From NCBI GenBank assembly GCA_030762175.1, contig CM060833.1:3325501-3389500 (forward strand): a DNA stretch of 64,000 nt, read 5' to 3'. The stretch comes from Metallyticus violacea (Eukaryota; Arthropoda; Insecta; Mantodea; Metallyticidae). The notes under the pieces are model-generated. The model had not been told where the DNA came from, searched no databases, and saw only the letters and a program-made list of their open reading frames with translations. Positions within the stretch are counted from its first letter, which is position 1. Each line of letters opens with the position of its first letter. The position numbers were made by a program, and so were the translations under genes. Shown here one piece after another: positions 43,046-55,089 of the stretch.

Positions 43046-44870
43046 AGCAGCAGAATGGCTTTGTCAAAAATAGATCTACTGTTAAGTACCCTATAAAATT
43101 TTATTGAAACAATAATTGCTAATATTGACTCTGGAAATTACACTGCTGATATTATGTTACGTCTCAAAAAAGTTTTCCACTGAGTAGATTCAGATATTCT
43201 AATGGATAAATTATATATGTTAGGCATTAGGGGCTCAGGACACAAATTAATAAAATCCTTTCTGATAAATAGAAAGCAATTTTAAATGAAGAATGCAGAT
43301 CTAAGGTACAAAATCTAACATATGGCATACCCCAAGGTTCTATGTTGGGATCAGAATGTTTTGTGGGGAAGTGTTGGGTTTACCCAAGTTTTCTCTGAGG
43401 GGGGTTAGTTTGCTTGAATTAGGGAGGATGGGGAGAAAATGGATTATAGAGAGAGCAATGAAGTATTGGTACCATATCTTTAAATTAGACAGCTCAAATA
43501 TATTACAGAAATGTTTGAAATATCAAAAAGAGGTTTTGGGAATGAAGAGTTGGTATGGAGAGATGGGGAAGGTACTAGAAGAAATAGATTTGGGGAATAT
43601 ATGGAGAGCAGGTGAAAGTAATGTTAATGGATTTTGGAAGATAGTGAGACAGAGGATAGAAGATATTGAAAAGAAAAAATTTGGGCTAGTTTAGATGATA
43701 AAAGTTCCTTGGTCTTACATAAAAGAATCAAACAGAATTGGGGACAATTGTATTGAAATTTGTGATCAAATGGATAGGATGGGTTGGGCATGGATGCATA
43801 CAGGAACAATACTCCTGAAAGGATATAGAAGAGACAATGATAGATGTATGTGTGGGGGAGAAGTCAGTGTGTCCCATTACTTATTGAAATGCAAGAAAGT
43901 CAAATGGTGCCAGGAAAAAGTTTGGGACAATAAACTGGACAATTTACAGAAGGATTTAGAATTAAATAAAATGCTCAGTAATAAGAGTGTAAAAAACTTC
44001 CAGAAAATGAGAAAATAACTTTTATGTAAAGTATATGTAAAGCTAAAAAGAAATGGGAACAAAATAGGAAAAAAGTATTAGGAAGTTTCTTACAGTCAGA
44101 CAACCATGTGGTTAACGAAGTAGGAAAATGTATTTTGAGGATGCTGCTATGATCTAGAGTTCAAATATCAACACCATAGGAAATTCAGTGGTAGAATACT
44201 TTGATCTGAATCTATATGTAAACTTAACCAAGTGTGAAATAACATTTGGATTCAAAAACACTGACTCCTTAGTGCAGGTCGCTACCAATCACAATGCAGT
44301 AGGAAACGTAAATTCTACAAAACTCTTGGGACTCATCTTAGACAAAACTTTTACCTATGACAGTCATGTAGAAAAATTAGGGCTAATAATCAGTAAAAAC
44401 TTATTTGTACTTAAGATATTTAAGAAAATTTGTACCTGATAATACAGCTAGAATAATTTATTTTTTCTTTTATTCAGGAACACATCACCTATGTCATAAA
44501 ACTACGGGGCAGTACTTCCAAAACAAACTTTAATAAAATCTTTACTTTAGAAAAAAGAGCTGTTAGATATCTAGGTTATCTTACATACATTGATTCCTGT
44601 AGGAATACTTTCAGGCAGTTAAAGATTCTAACACTGCTATGTTTATACACCTACAAAACCATTCTTTGCTTAGTAAAATATAACTTATTTATGCAAACAA
44701 ACTCTGACGTAATAAATACAAGGAATAAAAATGATTTCTCCATTCCAAGCCATAAACTCCACCTTTATGAAAAGATGCCTGGCTTTATGGTGATAAAACT
44801 CTACAATGCTCTTCCTAAAGAAATCAAATAACAACTGCATTAATTTCAAAAGATTTGGAACATTATTTCA
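43046..44870 (+). mobile_element. CR1/jockey-like LINE, copy 1, with another LINE inserted
   Basis: The first part resembles DLSKAFDSVDHDILLDKLY (about 43150-43215) and GIRGSGHKLIKSF. It ends with a YGIPQGSMLGSE block near 43320-43355. It resumes at about 44160 with STKLLGLILDKTFTYDSHVE (about 44317-44375) and the tail ILTLLCLYTYKTILCL and VIKLYNALPKEIK (about 44625-44830). The same element recurs at 52660-53230. Frames are broken. Confidence 0.7.
43356..44155 (+). mobile_element. LINE C-terminal fragment nested in the CR1/jockey-like LINE
   Basis: Two adjacent open frames (43356-43694 and 43695-44018) encode LGRMGRKWIIERAMKYWYHI, then CMCGGEVSVSHYLLKCKKV, a CxC...H...C zinc block typical of LINE C-termini. 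The two frames are separated by a single in-frame TAG at 43692-43694, so they could be one protein with one stop mutation. It resembles the LINE tail at 37861-38740. Confidence 0.65.
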
Positions 44871-44879
44871 TAGATAAAT

Positions 44880-46090
44880 CCTGCTATAGCATTGATGAAT
44901 ATTTATTGTAATTTAGATGTTAATTTTATTGCACATATCTTATAAACAAATACTTACTGTAACTTTGGGGCTATCCTTACTATGCATATTGTACCATTCT
45001 TATCCTTTTTTTATATGTCTGATTTATTGCAATCTGTATTTGTATTTTTTATCCTGCATCCGTAATGTAATGATATCTTATTAATTATTGTACATGTTTA
45101 CTGATGAATCTATTTTTACTGTATAAAGTTAGTTTTAACTGTAGCTTCATATTGACATAGTTCAATCATGTATTACACATAATGAATTCAAATAAATTGA
45201 AATTGAAATACTTTTCCTTATAATGTTATTTTGATATTCTGGATGGGCACGGACTTTAGTGTGATGTGCTTAATATACACTTGAATAATGTATAATTTTT
45301 TTCATAACATTGAAGGCTGTTTTTATAAGAGTTACTGTGAGAAACAAACTTTACAAAATGTTTTATACTTTTCTCGTCCCTTTCATTTCTAAGATGCATA
45401 ATTTTGTTCCCCCAATTTACATTTATTCTTGATCCATTTACATATACTATTTCCATGAAAAGTATCCCATTGGTAAATTGCAAATTCCTTTTAAGTTTGT
45501 AATGTTCATTAACAGTCTAAAGTGTTATAGTATTTCTTTAACACTACTCTCTGTTTGCTAGTGGAAGCAATTTGAAAATCAACATTTTCACTTTACAAAG
45601 TCAATTGATTGAAATTAAAATAATCAAAAATCATAGTCACTCTGAAAGTTGAGAGACCAAACAGGAAATGAAAAGTAGAAACAAAATTTTTCTATCAGCA
45701 GACTATGAAGTTTTAACCGGAGTTTCTGCTATTATCACAAATGATTTAAACACTAGATGCAAGTGACAACTTTGCTTAGTTACCAGATGATAGACACAAA
45801 GAAAAGCACTGACATTTTTCTCTTTACAATAATTTTGCTTTTCCATAGCAATTTTCCATTTGACCATAATTACAGAACAGTAAAGGGAAATTCATAATAA
45901 TGATGGATAATTCATAGTACTTAACACTTCTGCCATTTTTCTGCCTTGTTTATGTAAAACTTTGCTTCATCATCAATATCTCATAATTTCTTGTACTAGG
46001 CCTTATAGCAGACATTATAAAAATTTATAACACTTAGAAATATAATTACTTTTCACAATTCAGAACAGATCCTCACTTTTAACAGACTTT
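44880..46090. other. Intron DNA without recognised features
   Basis: AT-rich, with only short frames. No transposon motif or exon was recognised. Confidence 0.4.
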
Positions 46091-46094
46091 TATT

Positions 46095-46325
46095 TATATG
46101 ATTTATTTACAGGCGCTCTTCAACATCTCAGGTCATCAGTGTCCCAGGGCATTAAAGGCTGATAAATTTTGCTCAGAGGTCTTTCTTTCAGGCTTGACAT
46201 TCTTTTACATGCCAAAAATTTATGACATGGGACCCATGGCTTTACTTCCTTTCTGAGGGAACCCTACTTAGGATTGTTACACTCGAAAAAAATCTATTCA
46301 TAGACCACCAGGAACGTCTCTAACA
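46095..46325 (-). mobile_element. SINE family 1, copy lacking most of its head
   Basis: In reverse orientation it matches tail and body (cgctcttcaacatctcaggtcatcag, ctcagaggtctttctttcaggcttg, gggacccatggctttacttcc). The tRNA-like part is reduced to accaccaggaacg. Confidence 0.75.
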
Positions 46326-46529
46326 GACTTATTTCAGTTTTTTTATGGGTCCTGGAATATATTACAGCTAACACATTCTTTGACACAGGAAAGTTGTAAA
46401 TGTAATATATTTATATGCACAAATTCCTACAGTAAGTCGGCACATTTAATTAACTTGGCATTGCAGCCATTTCATTAGCTAACTGTTGATTAATGGCTGT
46501 ATCTGGCTCTGCCTATGATTATTATTGAA

Positions 46530-46880
46530 TAGTGCTTAATATATCATTTTTACTGCTGAGGCATCACAGGCAATGGACACTGGTGATACTTTAAATGAAA
46601 TGATAAATTGGGAAAGGATTTTTTTTTAAAGAAGAAAAGGTTCTAGGCCTAAGTTTTGGGTACTTCCCCGGCATTTGCCATTATGAGGACTGAGGAAAAC
46701 CTGGAAAAAACCTCAGTCAGGGAGAACATCCTGGTGGGATTCGAACCCCAGACCTCCCACTCATGAGTCTGTGCCTTAACGACCTCGGCCACTCATGGCA
46801 GTAACAGTGCTGGAGGGAACTATACCCCAGGCCTCCTGCTCATAAGTTGTGCCTTAGCCACCTGTGGGGTCTGCCTTATA
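46530..46880 (-). mobile_element. SINE family 2 with an extra partial tRNA-like head (dimeric)
   Basis: A complete SINE-2 (about 46540-46803) is followed by a second, partial head (gggaactataccccaggcctcctgctcataagttgtgccttagccacctg, 46813-46865). Both are in the same orientation. Candidate flanking duplications are tctgcctatgatta (46508-46521) and tctgccttataatca (46870-46884). Confidence 0.7.
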
Positions 46881-46969
46881 ATCATATATTGTGTCTATTA
46901 TAGTAATGGAGAGTGTCTAATTTCTTTCTTTCTTTCATTTCTTTCTTTTCATTAGCAAGCTTTACTTAC

Positions 46970-47060
46970 TGTATTTGGCAGTATCTTGCGAGTACGGGAT
47001 GTTCGTGGAACTGGAGTACGTATATCAGAAGTTGATCCTGAAGTTGGGGGTGATTCTCCC
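46970..47060 (-). CDS. raptor: raptor exon (linker, RTSRTRKILPNT)
   Basis: The acceptor is a T-run followed by ag (47062-47061) and the donor gtaagt. It is 91 nt: one base of a split codon plus 30 codons. Residues include GESPPTSGSTSDIRTPVPR. The basic RTRKILPNT end corresponds to the RTRKMFDKGP region of raptor before the WD40 domain. The exon is short and low-complexity, but its phases fit both neighbours. Confidence 0.9.
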
Positions 47061-47519
47061 CTAAAAAAAAAATTACTGAAATTACATCATTCATACTGCA
47101 CAATAAAAATAGATAAATGATCAGCAATGCACAACTTTATTTCAGGTACTACGGTAATTTCATAGGATGAAGATGAAGCACTAAGCTACTTTATGCACAC
47201 TGTCAAAATATACATTCATTTGTTTGACTTGTTTAAAACTTAGGAATAGAGTGTTATAACTGTTCAAATTTTTACTTTGTTAGCTTAATTTTCTGGTTTC
47301 GCTTTCTTGTCAGTAAAAATTAAACTTTTTTTTACTAGTCTAACAATTGCAACTCCAAACAATGTACTAATTCTGGAAAGCTATCATAAAATAATCTCGA
47401 GTTCTTCTTTATGAGAAAGGATTAAAAAGTAATACACAACATTTTTTATGAAACATTTCATGAATAGAAAGAAACAAAAATTATGCACAATAAACTACAA
47501 TTATGATCTATTTTTCAAC

Positions 47520-48880
47520 ACTGAACCAAGTCCTACCATTGTGACATCAATTTGAATAAGCCTCGTTCACTGAACTCTATTTTCTTGCAGTATAGCCACC
47601 TGTGAAAGACAAGATTTTACTTCATCTGAACCAAAGACCTGACTTTCTAGGAATTTCTTCAGTGTTGCAAAGAGCTGAAAGTCTGAAGGTGCAAGGTCTG
47701 GACTGTATGGTGGAGTTTGAGTATCTCTCAGGCATACTCCCCAATGTTAGCATAAACAGAAGCTGAAATGTGTGCAAGCACTGTTATGAAGAAACCAACA
47801 TTGTCAATGTCTCTGTTCAGGCCCACTCTCACTATATGGAAATGAGCTGAGAAATTTACTTTACTTTGTTGTTCAAATGGACAACAGCAGAAGTATAACA
47901 AAATGTGACAAAAAGAATCCTTTTTTCGTTTTCACAGTGGAATTAAAGTGAAAAATGTTCCTCATAAACTTCGCTAATAATAGGTTACCCTATTTGCATG
48001 TTTCTTTGTAAATTCAGATCATGAGTTTTTAAGGTAAACAAACATTTGATATAACAATCTAAAAACCTCACAACAATTTGCTCACTGGAGGTTAGACAGC
48101 AATATTGCACATTGAAATACAATGGTTAAAGAATGAACTGTGAGAGACAAATTTATAACTATGATGAACCAGTATTTTCGTTTCTTTTAGATATTGTGTA
48201 TTACTTCTTTCTATGCCTCTTTACATAAATAAGTTGTACAGCTATTTAGCATTTATATTCTGAAACCAAAGGATGTTTCAGTTTCGTCATTTGGCTCAGT
48301 TTGGTTTATTTCATTCTATTAGTATGGAGTGGCAGAAGGCTTACATTCTGCTAAATGAAAGCAGGATGTTTGTCTCTAAGGGCAGGATGCAATTTTGCCA
48401 GTGTTATAGGATAGGTTTCAGTGTTCACAGTGGTTGGAAGAAACTCAGCCAAGGATATGCCATGCATGTCCCAGAACATTACTAGAATCTTTTTTGGGTG
48501 ATCTCAAATTTCTTCAGTACTGTAAATCTGAATGTTTCCACACCATACTGGCCTGAAGTGGTCTGCCCAGGATTTGTCACTACATCTTCCAGAAAGTCAT
48601 AATCTTCTTCAGCTTAATGCATCAAGTAGTCCAAGTACGACATTCTCTGGTCCTTCTGATCTTATGACAGGACCTTAGACCCCACCGACTTCAAGAAATA
48701 TTTATCTGTCATGCAGAATATCGTAAGCTGTGCCAAATGAAATATTGAATTGTTTTGCCAAGGTTTGCAGATGCAACAGCTGATCATTTTGAATTCTTGT
48801 CTCCTTGCTTCTGGCATTGGATGGTGAAACAATCAAAGGTAGGTGTAAACTTAGTAGCAGTTAGAAACAGTACAATTGAT
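47520..48880 (-). mobile_element. Mariner-like element, decayed
   Basis: The minus strand at 48860-48270 encodes an HTH-like block (LAKQFNISFGTAYDILHD, about 48765-48715), a WCHHF-like catalytic region and ILVMFWDMHGISLAEFLP (about 48500-48445). The C-terminal part lies at 47720-47560 (KKFLESQVFGSDEVKSCLSQ-like, then EKIEFSERGL). About 450 bp between the two parts show no motif and may be an insertion. Confidence 0.6.
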
Positions 48881-48939
48881 TAATTATACATATAAAGAGG
48901 TTGGTAATTGTTGGCACTATACTTCACTAACTGATTAAC

Positions 48940-48986
48940 TTGCCAGGACATGATTCAAGAGCATTCACTCTCATCTTCAGATGGGA
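48940..48986 (-). ncRNA. Hammerhead-like motif, isolated
   Basis: The minus strand reads CCAUCUGAAGA, U, GAGAGUGAAUGCUCUU, GAAU, CAUGUC, CUGG. The core CUGAAGA is intact, GAAA has become GAAU, and stem I keeps three pairs. The flank ctgattaac...cttcactaac resembles PLE termini. Confidence 0.45.
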
Positions 48987-50324
48987 ACCAAATAAATGAA
49001 TCAGTTAGTGAAGTATAGTGCTACTTAATACAGTCCCTATAATCACAGGTTGGCTGGAGTGCAGTTTATCAAAAAGGTTTACTCAGCCCCTTTTCAAAGA
49101 ATCTGCACCTATGGAAATGGTGTTGCAATCCAGAAAATTAGCACCATACACTTCCAACATTTTTCTGTGAATTTCATTTGGAGTTTTTCTTTTGTCCCCC
49201 CCCCAAAAAAAAAAACACTACACCTGTTGCTCCTCACATGTGGATAATGCTAGTATATGTGCCATTTCTGTTCAGTAGTTAGCACACAATGCCAGGGCAA
49301 CAACTAATAAAATATTGCTGTTTGCATTACAAGATTTAACTTACTATTTGCCAACTTTGAGCAACCACATACCCAAATAGTATTTCATAAAAAATGTTGT
49401 TTTATTTTATGATTCTTCCCACCATATGTATATAGGAGTCATAGATAAACATTTACTATTCTGACATAAAAGGAAATTCAAAATGCAATAAGAAATAAAA
49501 TGTTGGCACTACAAGAAGAAAATCTAACAAGATGTGACTACCCAGTGGAAAAAGATAACAAATATAATGAAAGAAACTGCATATGATGTGTTAGGAAATC
49601 AGCCAAAGCCGGATAACAAGGAATGATTTGGTAAGACTGTAAGGAAGTAATTAAGAAAAGAAATCTTGTAAATGAATGTTATCTTAGCAGGCCTACAAGA
49701 AATAACGGAACAGAATGTGAGTCATTATGTAAAATTGCTTACTAATTATGTAGAAGAAAAATGCAAGAATTCAACAGAGAGAAAGAAGAAGTGGAAATGA
49801 AATTTAAGTGTCAAGACATAAAAACTGCATATAAAGAAGTTAAAGAAATGAAAGAACAATTTTACTAAGAACAAACTTATGCAAAAAACATGAAAAATAA
49901 TAGATGATCCCAATGAAATTAAAGAATGTTGGAAGATATATTTTTAAAGACTGTTAAATATAGAACCAATATAAGCTAAATTATCAACAACATTGGCTAG
50001 AAGAAGAAAATGCAGAAAGAATAGATCTCCAGATTTTTTGTATGTGGAAATGGGCATAAGTATATGAAAAATAATAAGGCTCCAGGCAGTGATGATATTC
50101 ATGATGAGATTTATAAATATGATGGAAATCAATTAATGAAAAATATTCACAATTTGATTGTCAAGATATGGGAGGAGGAAACAATGTCAGATGATTGGAG
50201 GAAAAATATTATATGCTCTAAACTAAAAATGTTAATTGGAACATTCACAGTGAAGCCAATCATATAATTGAAATCATTTTATGATATAGTCGAACTACAC
50301 ACTCTTATGCTTCACTTACTTGTC

Positions 50325-50375
50325 ACTATTGTAGACCGGTTTCGAGAACAGTTGTTCTCATCATCAGTTCAAATC
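50325..50375 (-). ncRNA. Hammerhead ribozyme candidate, intact core (left arm)
   Basis: The minus strand reads GAA, CUGAUGA, U, stem II GAGAAC-AACU-GUUCUC, GAAA, ACCGGU, C, UACAA. All invariant core positions are present and the cleavage triplet is GUC. Stem I has A-U, a mismatch, then G-C, U-A and U-A. Stem III is the self-complementary ACCGGU. Confidence 0.75.
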
Positions 50376-50384
50376 TCCGAGTCG

Positions 50385-50438
50385 GAGATTTGAACTGATG
50401 ATGAGAACAACTGTTCTCGAAACCGGTCTACAATAGTG
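50385..50438 (+). ncRNA. Hammerhead ribozyme candidate, intact core (right arm)
   Basis: Mirror copy of 50325-50375 with identical sequence on the plus strand. Either strand transcribed through the element contains one functional-sense motif and one antisense copy, so the RNA could also fold into a long hairpin that competes with ribozyme folding. Confidence 0.75.
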
Positions 50439-51439
50439 ACAAGTAAGTGAAGCATAAGAGTGTGTAGTTCGACTATATCATAAAATGATTTCAATTATAT
50501 TATATGCTCTATTTATAAAAAGGGGGATAAATTGTGACAAGCTTACAACTCCATAAATAAGACTTAAGTTATAAGGAGCTATGTTTGAATTGGGAATTCC
50601 TAATAAACTAATAAGATTGTTAAGGGTCAAAATGAAAAATACCATGGCACAAGTTAAAATTCAAAGAGACCTAAGAGGAACTTTGAAGTTATATAAGGTT
50701 TAAAGCAGGGTGATGGATTGGCGCCATTACTTTTAAACTTAACATCGGAGTATATTATTTGGAAAATACAAGTTTTGGCACCAATGAACTCAACAATGAT
50801 ACATATAAAACTACTCAAACAATAGCATATACTGATAATGTCAATAATAAGGCAAAGTCGGAACAAAAATTCAAGATTTATCAGAATTTGGCAATGTAAG
50901 CAGCCAGAGTAGGGAAATTAATATAAGAATTCTTCAGCAATTAGGACCTATTTGAGGCCCAGAATGGTGCATAGTAATCATAAAATAAGACTATATAAAA
51001 CAATTATATGACCAATTATTTCCTAAGGATGTGAAACATGTATGCTCACTAAAAACTTGAAGAAAAACTGGGCGTTTGAGAGAAAAATTTTAAGGATAAT
51101 CTATGGAGAACAAGAAAATGGAGAGTGAAGAATAAGATGTAATAAATAAATCTATGAGATATACAATTATCTGCCTTCAATAGAATATATAGACTTCAAT
51201 TGGGTGGGACATATGGATGGAGAAAGGAAATCATTGGAACATACAATTATAGACAGAAGAAGCAGAGAAAGACCAAGGAATGGATGGGAAGATGTAATGT
51301 GAGAGGATGCAAGGAAATTACTGGATATAGGATGTTGGAAGAAGAGGACAAAGAAGAATGGAGGCAAAGAATTCAAAAGATCAATTTGGACTGTAGTGGC
51401 AAGAAAAAGAAAAAGAAGAATGTTCTAACATAAATTTCA

Positions 51440-52650
51440 CTCTAAGCACATAACACACCACAATACATTAATTCTAATACATAACACAATGCATAAATTC
51501 TAACATAAACTCCCTAAAGAATGCATATTGCACTTAACCTATTGCTTCAACAGAAACCACTTACTGACAATAAGTCCGATTAACCAGTAAAATGAAAACA
51601 CTGTATAAATTGTATTATAGAGTTTTTAAGGATATTAATATGCTACACAAGCTGCTAGGTTAATCTACCAGTAACCTCAACCCCAAACAGACTATTGGTG
51701 ATTTTTTTATGAATCGAACTACTTAAAAACACACTTTTTGGCTTCACTTTCTGCAGATTTACTCAAAACATTTCTTTGTTCACATCCTCAGTTGTTAAAC
51801 TACTTTTGGATCATTCATTAATTCTGAGAGTCTTGCAATAAACTTAAAGGGAAAGGGGATCAAAAAAATCATATTTTTGTTTTTTTGTATCATTTTAATA
51901 TTTGAAACTTTCTTTTTATATTTATATGATTTTCATTAATGTTCCTTGATTATGAATAGTTTTAATTATGTCACTGCAGAAGTCATTTTTTGGGATTTAG
52001 CAAGCACTTGTAATTCAGGAACTCTTTGCTCCAGAAGGCTTCATTTGTTTGAATGATAGAAAAATTATACTTCATATATTGGCTGCATTTGTTTCCATGA
52101 CATCATCTTTGTTGTTTTACAATGTTGAAGGGTTTTAGCAGGCGTTTTTCTCAATGTTTTCTGTAAAAACATTTTTTTGGAACTATTGAAAAAAACCTTT
52201 TTTTTTGGCATAAATTTCCCATTTTTGTTTCATCTGTATAAGCTATCACTTTGAAATTTTTACCACTTATTCATGATATTATTGTGACAATGTGGATCTA
52301 TTGTGGTAGAGCTAGGACAAAATATGACATTAAATAAAAGAAGAAGAAATAAAAAAAAAAACAATTTGCTTCAGAGTCATTGTATAGTAATGAAAATACA
52401 TCAGCAAATTTAAATTATGTGCATCTGTATGCTGTAAAAGTTTCATTTCATTATCATTAAATAATCCTTGAGAAAATTAAAATACTGAAGTTGTTACATT
52501 TAACATTACAAGGCTAGGTCTTTCATTCTCCCCTTAAAGAGATGTAAACCATTACGTGTTGCTTGTGTTCTTTTATGTAAATTATTTCCCATATTGTTGC
52601 ATATAAGGGCTTAAACGATTCCTATATTAATTGATTAATCAGCTACTTTG
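51440..52650. other. Intron DNA without recognised features
   Basis: AT-rich, with many T-runs and only short frames. No transposon motif or exon was recognised in this part of the raptor intron. Confidence 0.4.
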
Positions 52651-52659
52651 AAAATTTGT

Positions 52660-53230
52660 GATCTAATCCCAAAGCAGCAGAATGGTTTTGTCAAAAACAG
52701 ATCGTCGGTCCTGGTGGTGTAGTGGTTACCATACTTGCCTCCTATACCCAAAACGCGGGTTCGAACCCGGCCAGGACCGATGGATTTTTTCGGGCGTAAA
52801 AATCCCAAGTATGGCTTCCTTCAGAAGGGAAGTAAAGCCGTGGGTCCCGTGTCGTACATTTGTGGCACGAAAAAGAACCTCAAGCCTGAAAGAGAGGCCT
52901 CTGAGCAAAATTAGTTGGCCATTTCACGCCCTGAGTTGAATGGGACGCTGATGACCTGAGCTGTTAAAGAGCGTCCTTAAATAAATCAATCAAAAAAAAA
53001 AACAGATCCCTGTAAGTGCCCTATAAAATTTTATTGAAACAATAATTGGTAATATTGACTCTGGTATTATGTTAGACCTAACGAAAACTTGTGTAGATTC
53101 AGATAATCAAATGGAAATATATATATTGGGCCTTAGGGGCTCAGGATACAAGCTAAAAACATCCTTTCTAATAGACAGAAAGCAATTTGTTGATATAAAA
53201 TCATCATGTGATTATGGCATAGATTGTTAG
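52660..53230 (+). mobile_element. CR1/jockey-like LINE, copy 2, split by a SINE
   Basis: The DNA matches 43046-43270 (gcagaatggytttgtcaaaa, ccctataaaattttattgaaac, aggggctcaggayacaa, gacagaaagcaattt). It is interrupted by the SINE at 52704-52999. Encoded remnants include the region equivalent to LGIRGSGHKLIKSF. Confidence 0.7.
52704..52999 (+). mobile_element. tRNA-derived SINE, family 1, best-preserved copy
   Basis: The head has an A box (tggtgtagtgg), B box (ggttcgaaccc) and pairing tRNA-like ends (ggtcctgg with ccaggacc). The middle cttgcctcctatac resembles an Arg(CCU)-type anticodon arm, which is only a guess. The tail agagcgtcc ends in a run of A. The duplication aaaacagatc flanks it (about 52694-52703 and 52999-53008). 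It interrupts the LINE, so it is younger. Confidence 0.9.
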
Positions 53231-53559
53231 ACATTTTCATGGGTTAATAATGTGAGTTTCCCCTAGTGTCAGGCCACACAGTGCTGAAATGAAAGATATA
53301 TCTTGAATAAGCGAGTTGCTCCAACAAGACGTGACAATAGTTTAATTCCTTTGGTTGTTGAATTGTTTTTAATAGCTTGATACTTCATTGTTTTCATTCC
53401 AAAAATGTGATCACTGTAGACACAAGCAACATCTTGTGAATGTTGACACCCCAGAAGCAGGCAGTCTACATCACATACAACTTCAACAAGCAATCTAACT
53501 TTAGTTTTGAATAAAGGGAATTTTCAAAGTGAAATATAGTATAAGTTTTTATGAGGAGA

Positions 53560-53805
53560 CCACTCATATTTCACTAACATTTTCCTACTTACTTGGACAT
53601 GCTTGGAAAGCTATTGCCTTCATCATCAGCATAGTTCCACTGTCAGCTTCCCAGTGTGGTATTAAGATGTCACTCTGTGGACTTTATGAACTTAGATGAG
53701 GTTACTGTTGTTTGGAAGATCAAAATTAACCATATTTTCCTTGTTTTTGTTTATAAATATATTTTTCCCACACTGTAATTCTCAGAGTTTTTGAAAAGCT
53801 TTATA
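53560..53805 (-). mobile_element. PLE family A, 3' end fragment
   Basis: In reverse orientation it matches the coding tail and terminus of PLE-A (compare 58400-58560: ttaattttgacctcccaaac). It contains the hammerhead-like motif at 53588-53637. Confidence 0.7.
53588..53637 (-). ncRNA. Hammerhead-like motif, PLE-A terminus
   Basis: The minus strand reads AUGCUGAUGA, U, GAAGGC-AAUA-GCUUUC, CAAG, CAUGUC, CAAG. CUGAUGA and stem II are intact. The GAAA box has changed to CAAG. Confidence 0.5.
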
Positions 53806-55089
53806 CTAATATTATACTAATTTACACTGTGAAAATTCTCGCTATTCAATACTACTTATAAAACATCAGTTAATATGGGAAAATCAAAGATTCCAAAGAA
53901 AGCCAGAAACATGTGATAACAAGAAACAGCAATATGGAGAATAAACATTTGCCTTTCATTAATTTTCATTTTAATAGCATCCACGGCACACTTAAATCAC
54001 AAATAAAACAATTCCTTAAATATAGACTCAAGAAAAAGTTAATATCTGTAAATACATATTTCATAAACACCTGTCTAAAAGAAAACATAATGCCTATATT
54101 CATAAAAAGCAAAACACAAAACACAAATAGTCATCAAAAAGAAAGTTTTGGAAGTAGAAAAAATTAACTAATACAAACCATAAGCCAGTTAGATTTGAAG
54201 ACTTATGAGCTACATTTAAAACTAACACCTGAATTTCATGGACAATTTTTGAGGAAGATTTTTTGAGGTTACAAATGTCCAAGTAAAACAAAAATGGGTG
54301 ATTATAAACAAAAAACTAGACAACCTTAGACAGAAACAAAGAAAGATTAGAATATTAGTGAAGAAAACCAAAACAACAAAATAGAAAATGTCATAAACTA
54401 GTGAAACAAATACTTTTCAGAAAAAGAATTGCATCTATTAAATGTGGAATTAAACTCTTGTAGCTTAAGTAGCTTAATTGAGAAATATAGCAGAATATGT
54501 AGCCAACATTCAAATAGCAATTTTTAACAAACCAGGTGAGGAAAAAATTAGCATGAGATCACAATGTAGGAAAGTTCTACAGCAACTAATAATAAAAAAA
54601 AAAAAAATAAAAATAAAAAAAATAAACCAAAACGGCCATATTGTAGGATAATCAGATTGTAAAAGAAAAAGATGTTATTTATAGTAGGGCTGACAAAAGA
54701 AACAAAATAGTAATAATGAATGAGACAGATTATGAAAACAGTAGTACAATTCACTAGTTAGCCAAGATTATGAATGAAAACTGATCCTACACAAAAATAT
54801 ACTAGTGCATAACCATTCTAAGCGACGAAGAAAAAAAGATCATACCATTCAGCCTTACAACACCTAGAATCTATGGCCCATCTAAAATACATAAACCTGG
54901 TAATAAAATGAGACCTATAGACACTTTATATTCACCCATGTACAATTTAGTCAATTGCCTTTTAAAACAAGTTAATACTTAAATGCAAAATTGGAACTTA
55001 AACACAGTGAAGCCAATCATATTAATGGATATCATTGTATGATTAGTTGAACTACACACTCTTAAAGCTTCACTTACTTTTTATAAATG

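Larger units (their letters stand above)
50221..50498. mobile_element. Perfect palindromic PLE-derived element (278 bp) with two hammerheads, 13-bp TSD
   Basis: Two arms of 117 bp (50264-50380 and 50382-50498) are identical by direct reading and meet at a single central base (50381). The left side continues 43 bp further into the PLE terminus. The insertion is bounded by exact copies of attatatgctcta (50208-50220 and 50499-50511). Each arm carries a hammerhead-like motif with intact core. Perfect arms and perfect duplications make it the youngest insertion in the window. Confidence 0.9.
49470..51435 (+). mobile_element. RTE-like LINE, long decayed copy with foldback insertion
   Basis: Frames encode an endonuclease-RT linker (KETAYDVLGNQPKP, 49565-49605) and APGSDDIHDEIYKYDGNQLM (about 50080-50140). 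After the insertion YKKGDKL and GDGLAPLLLNL follow (about 50515-50745). The tail includes WVGHMDGERKSLEHT (about 51200-51245) and RERPRNGWEDVM (about 51265-51300). Order and motifs fit RTE-type LINEs. The insertion at 50221-50498 splits the RT exactly after IIC. Confidence 0.75.

Noticed and set aside
52704..52785. tRNA gene
   Set aside because: The A and B boxes and acceptor pairing are good, but the segment is the head of a SINE with body, tail and target duplication, as at 15117.
53913..54167. Independent small gene (84 codons)
   Set aside because: It lies directly upstream of the RT start of PLE-A copy 2 and reads in the same direction, so it is best explained as the PLE N-terminal region.
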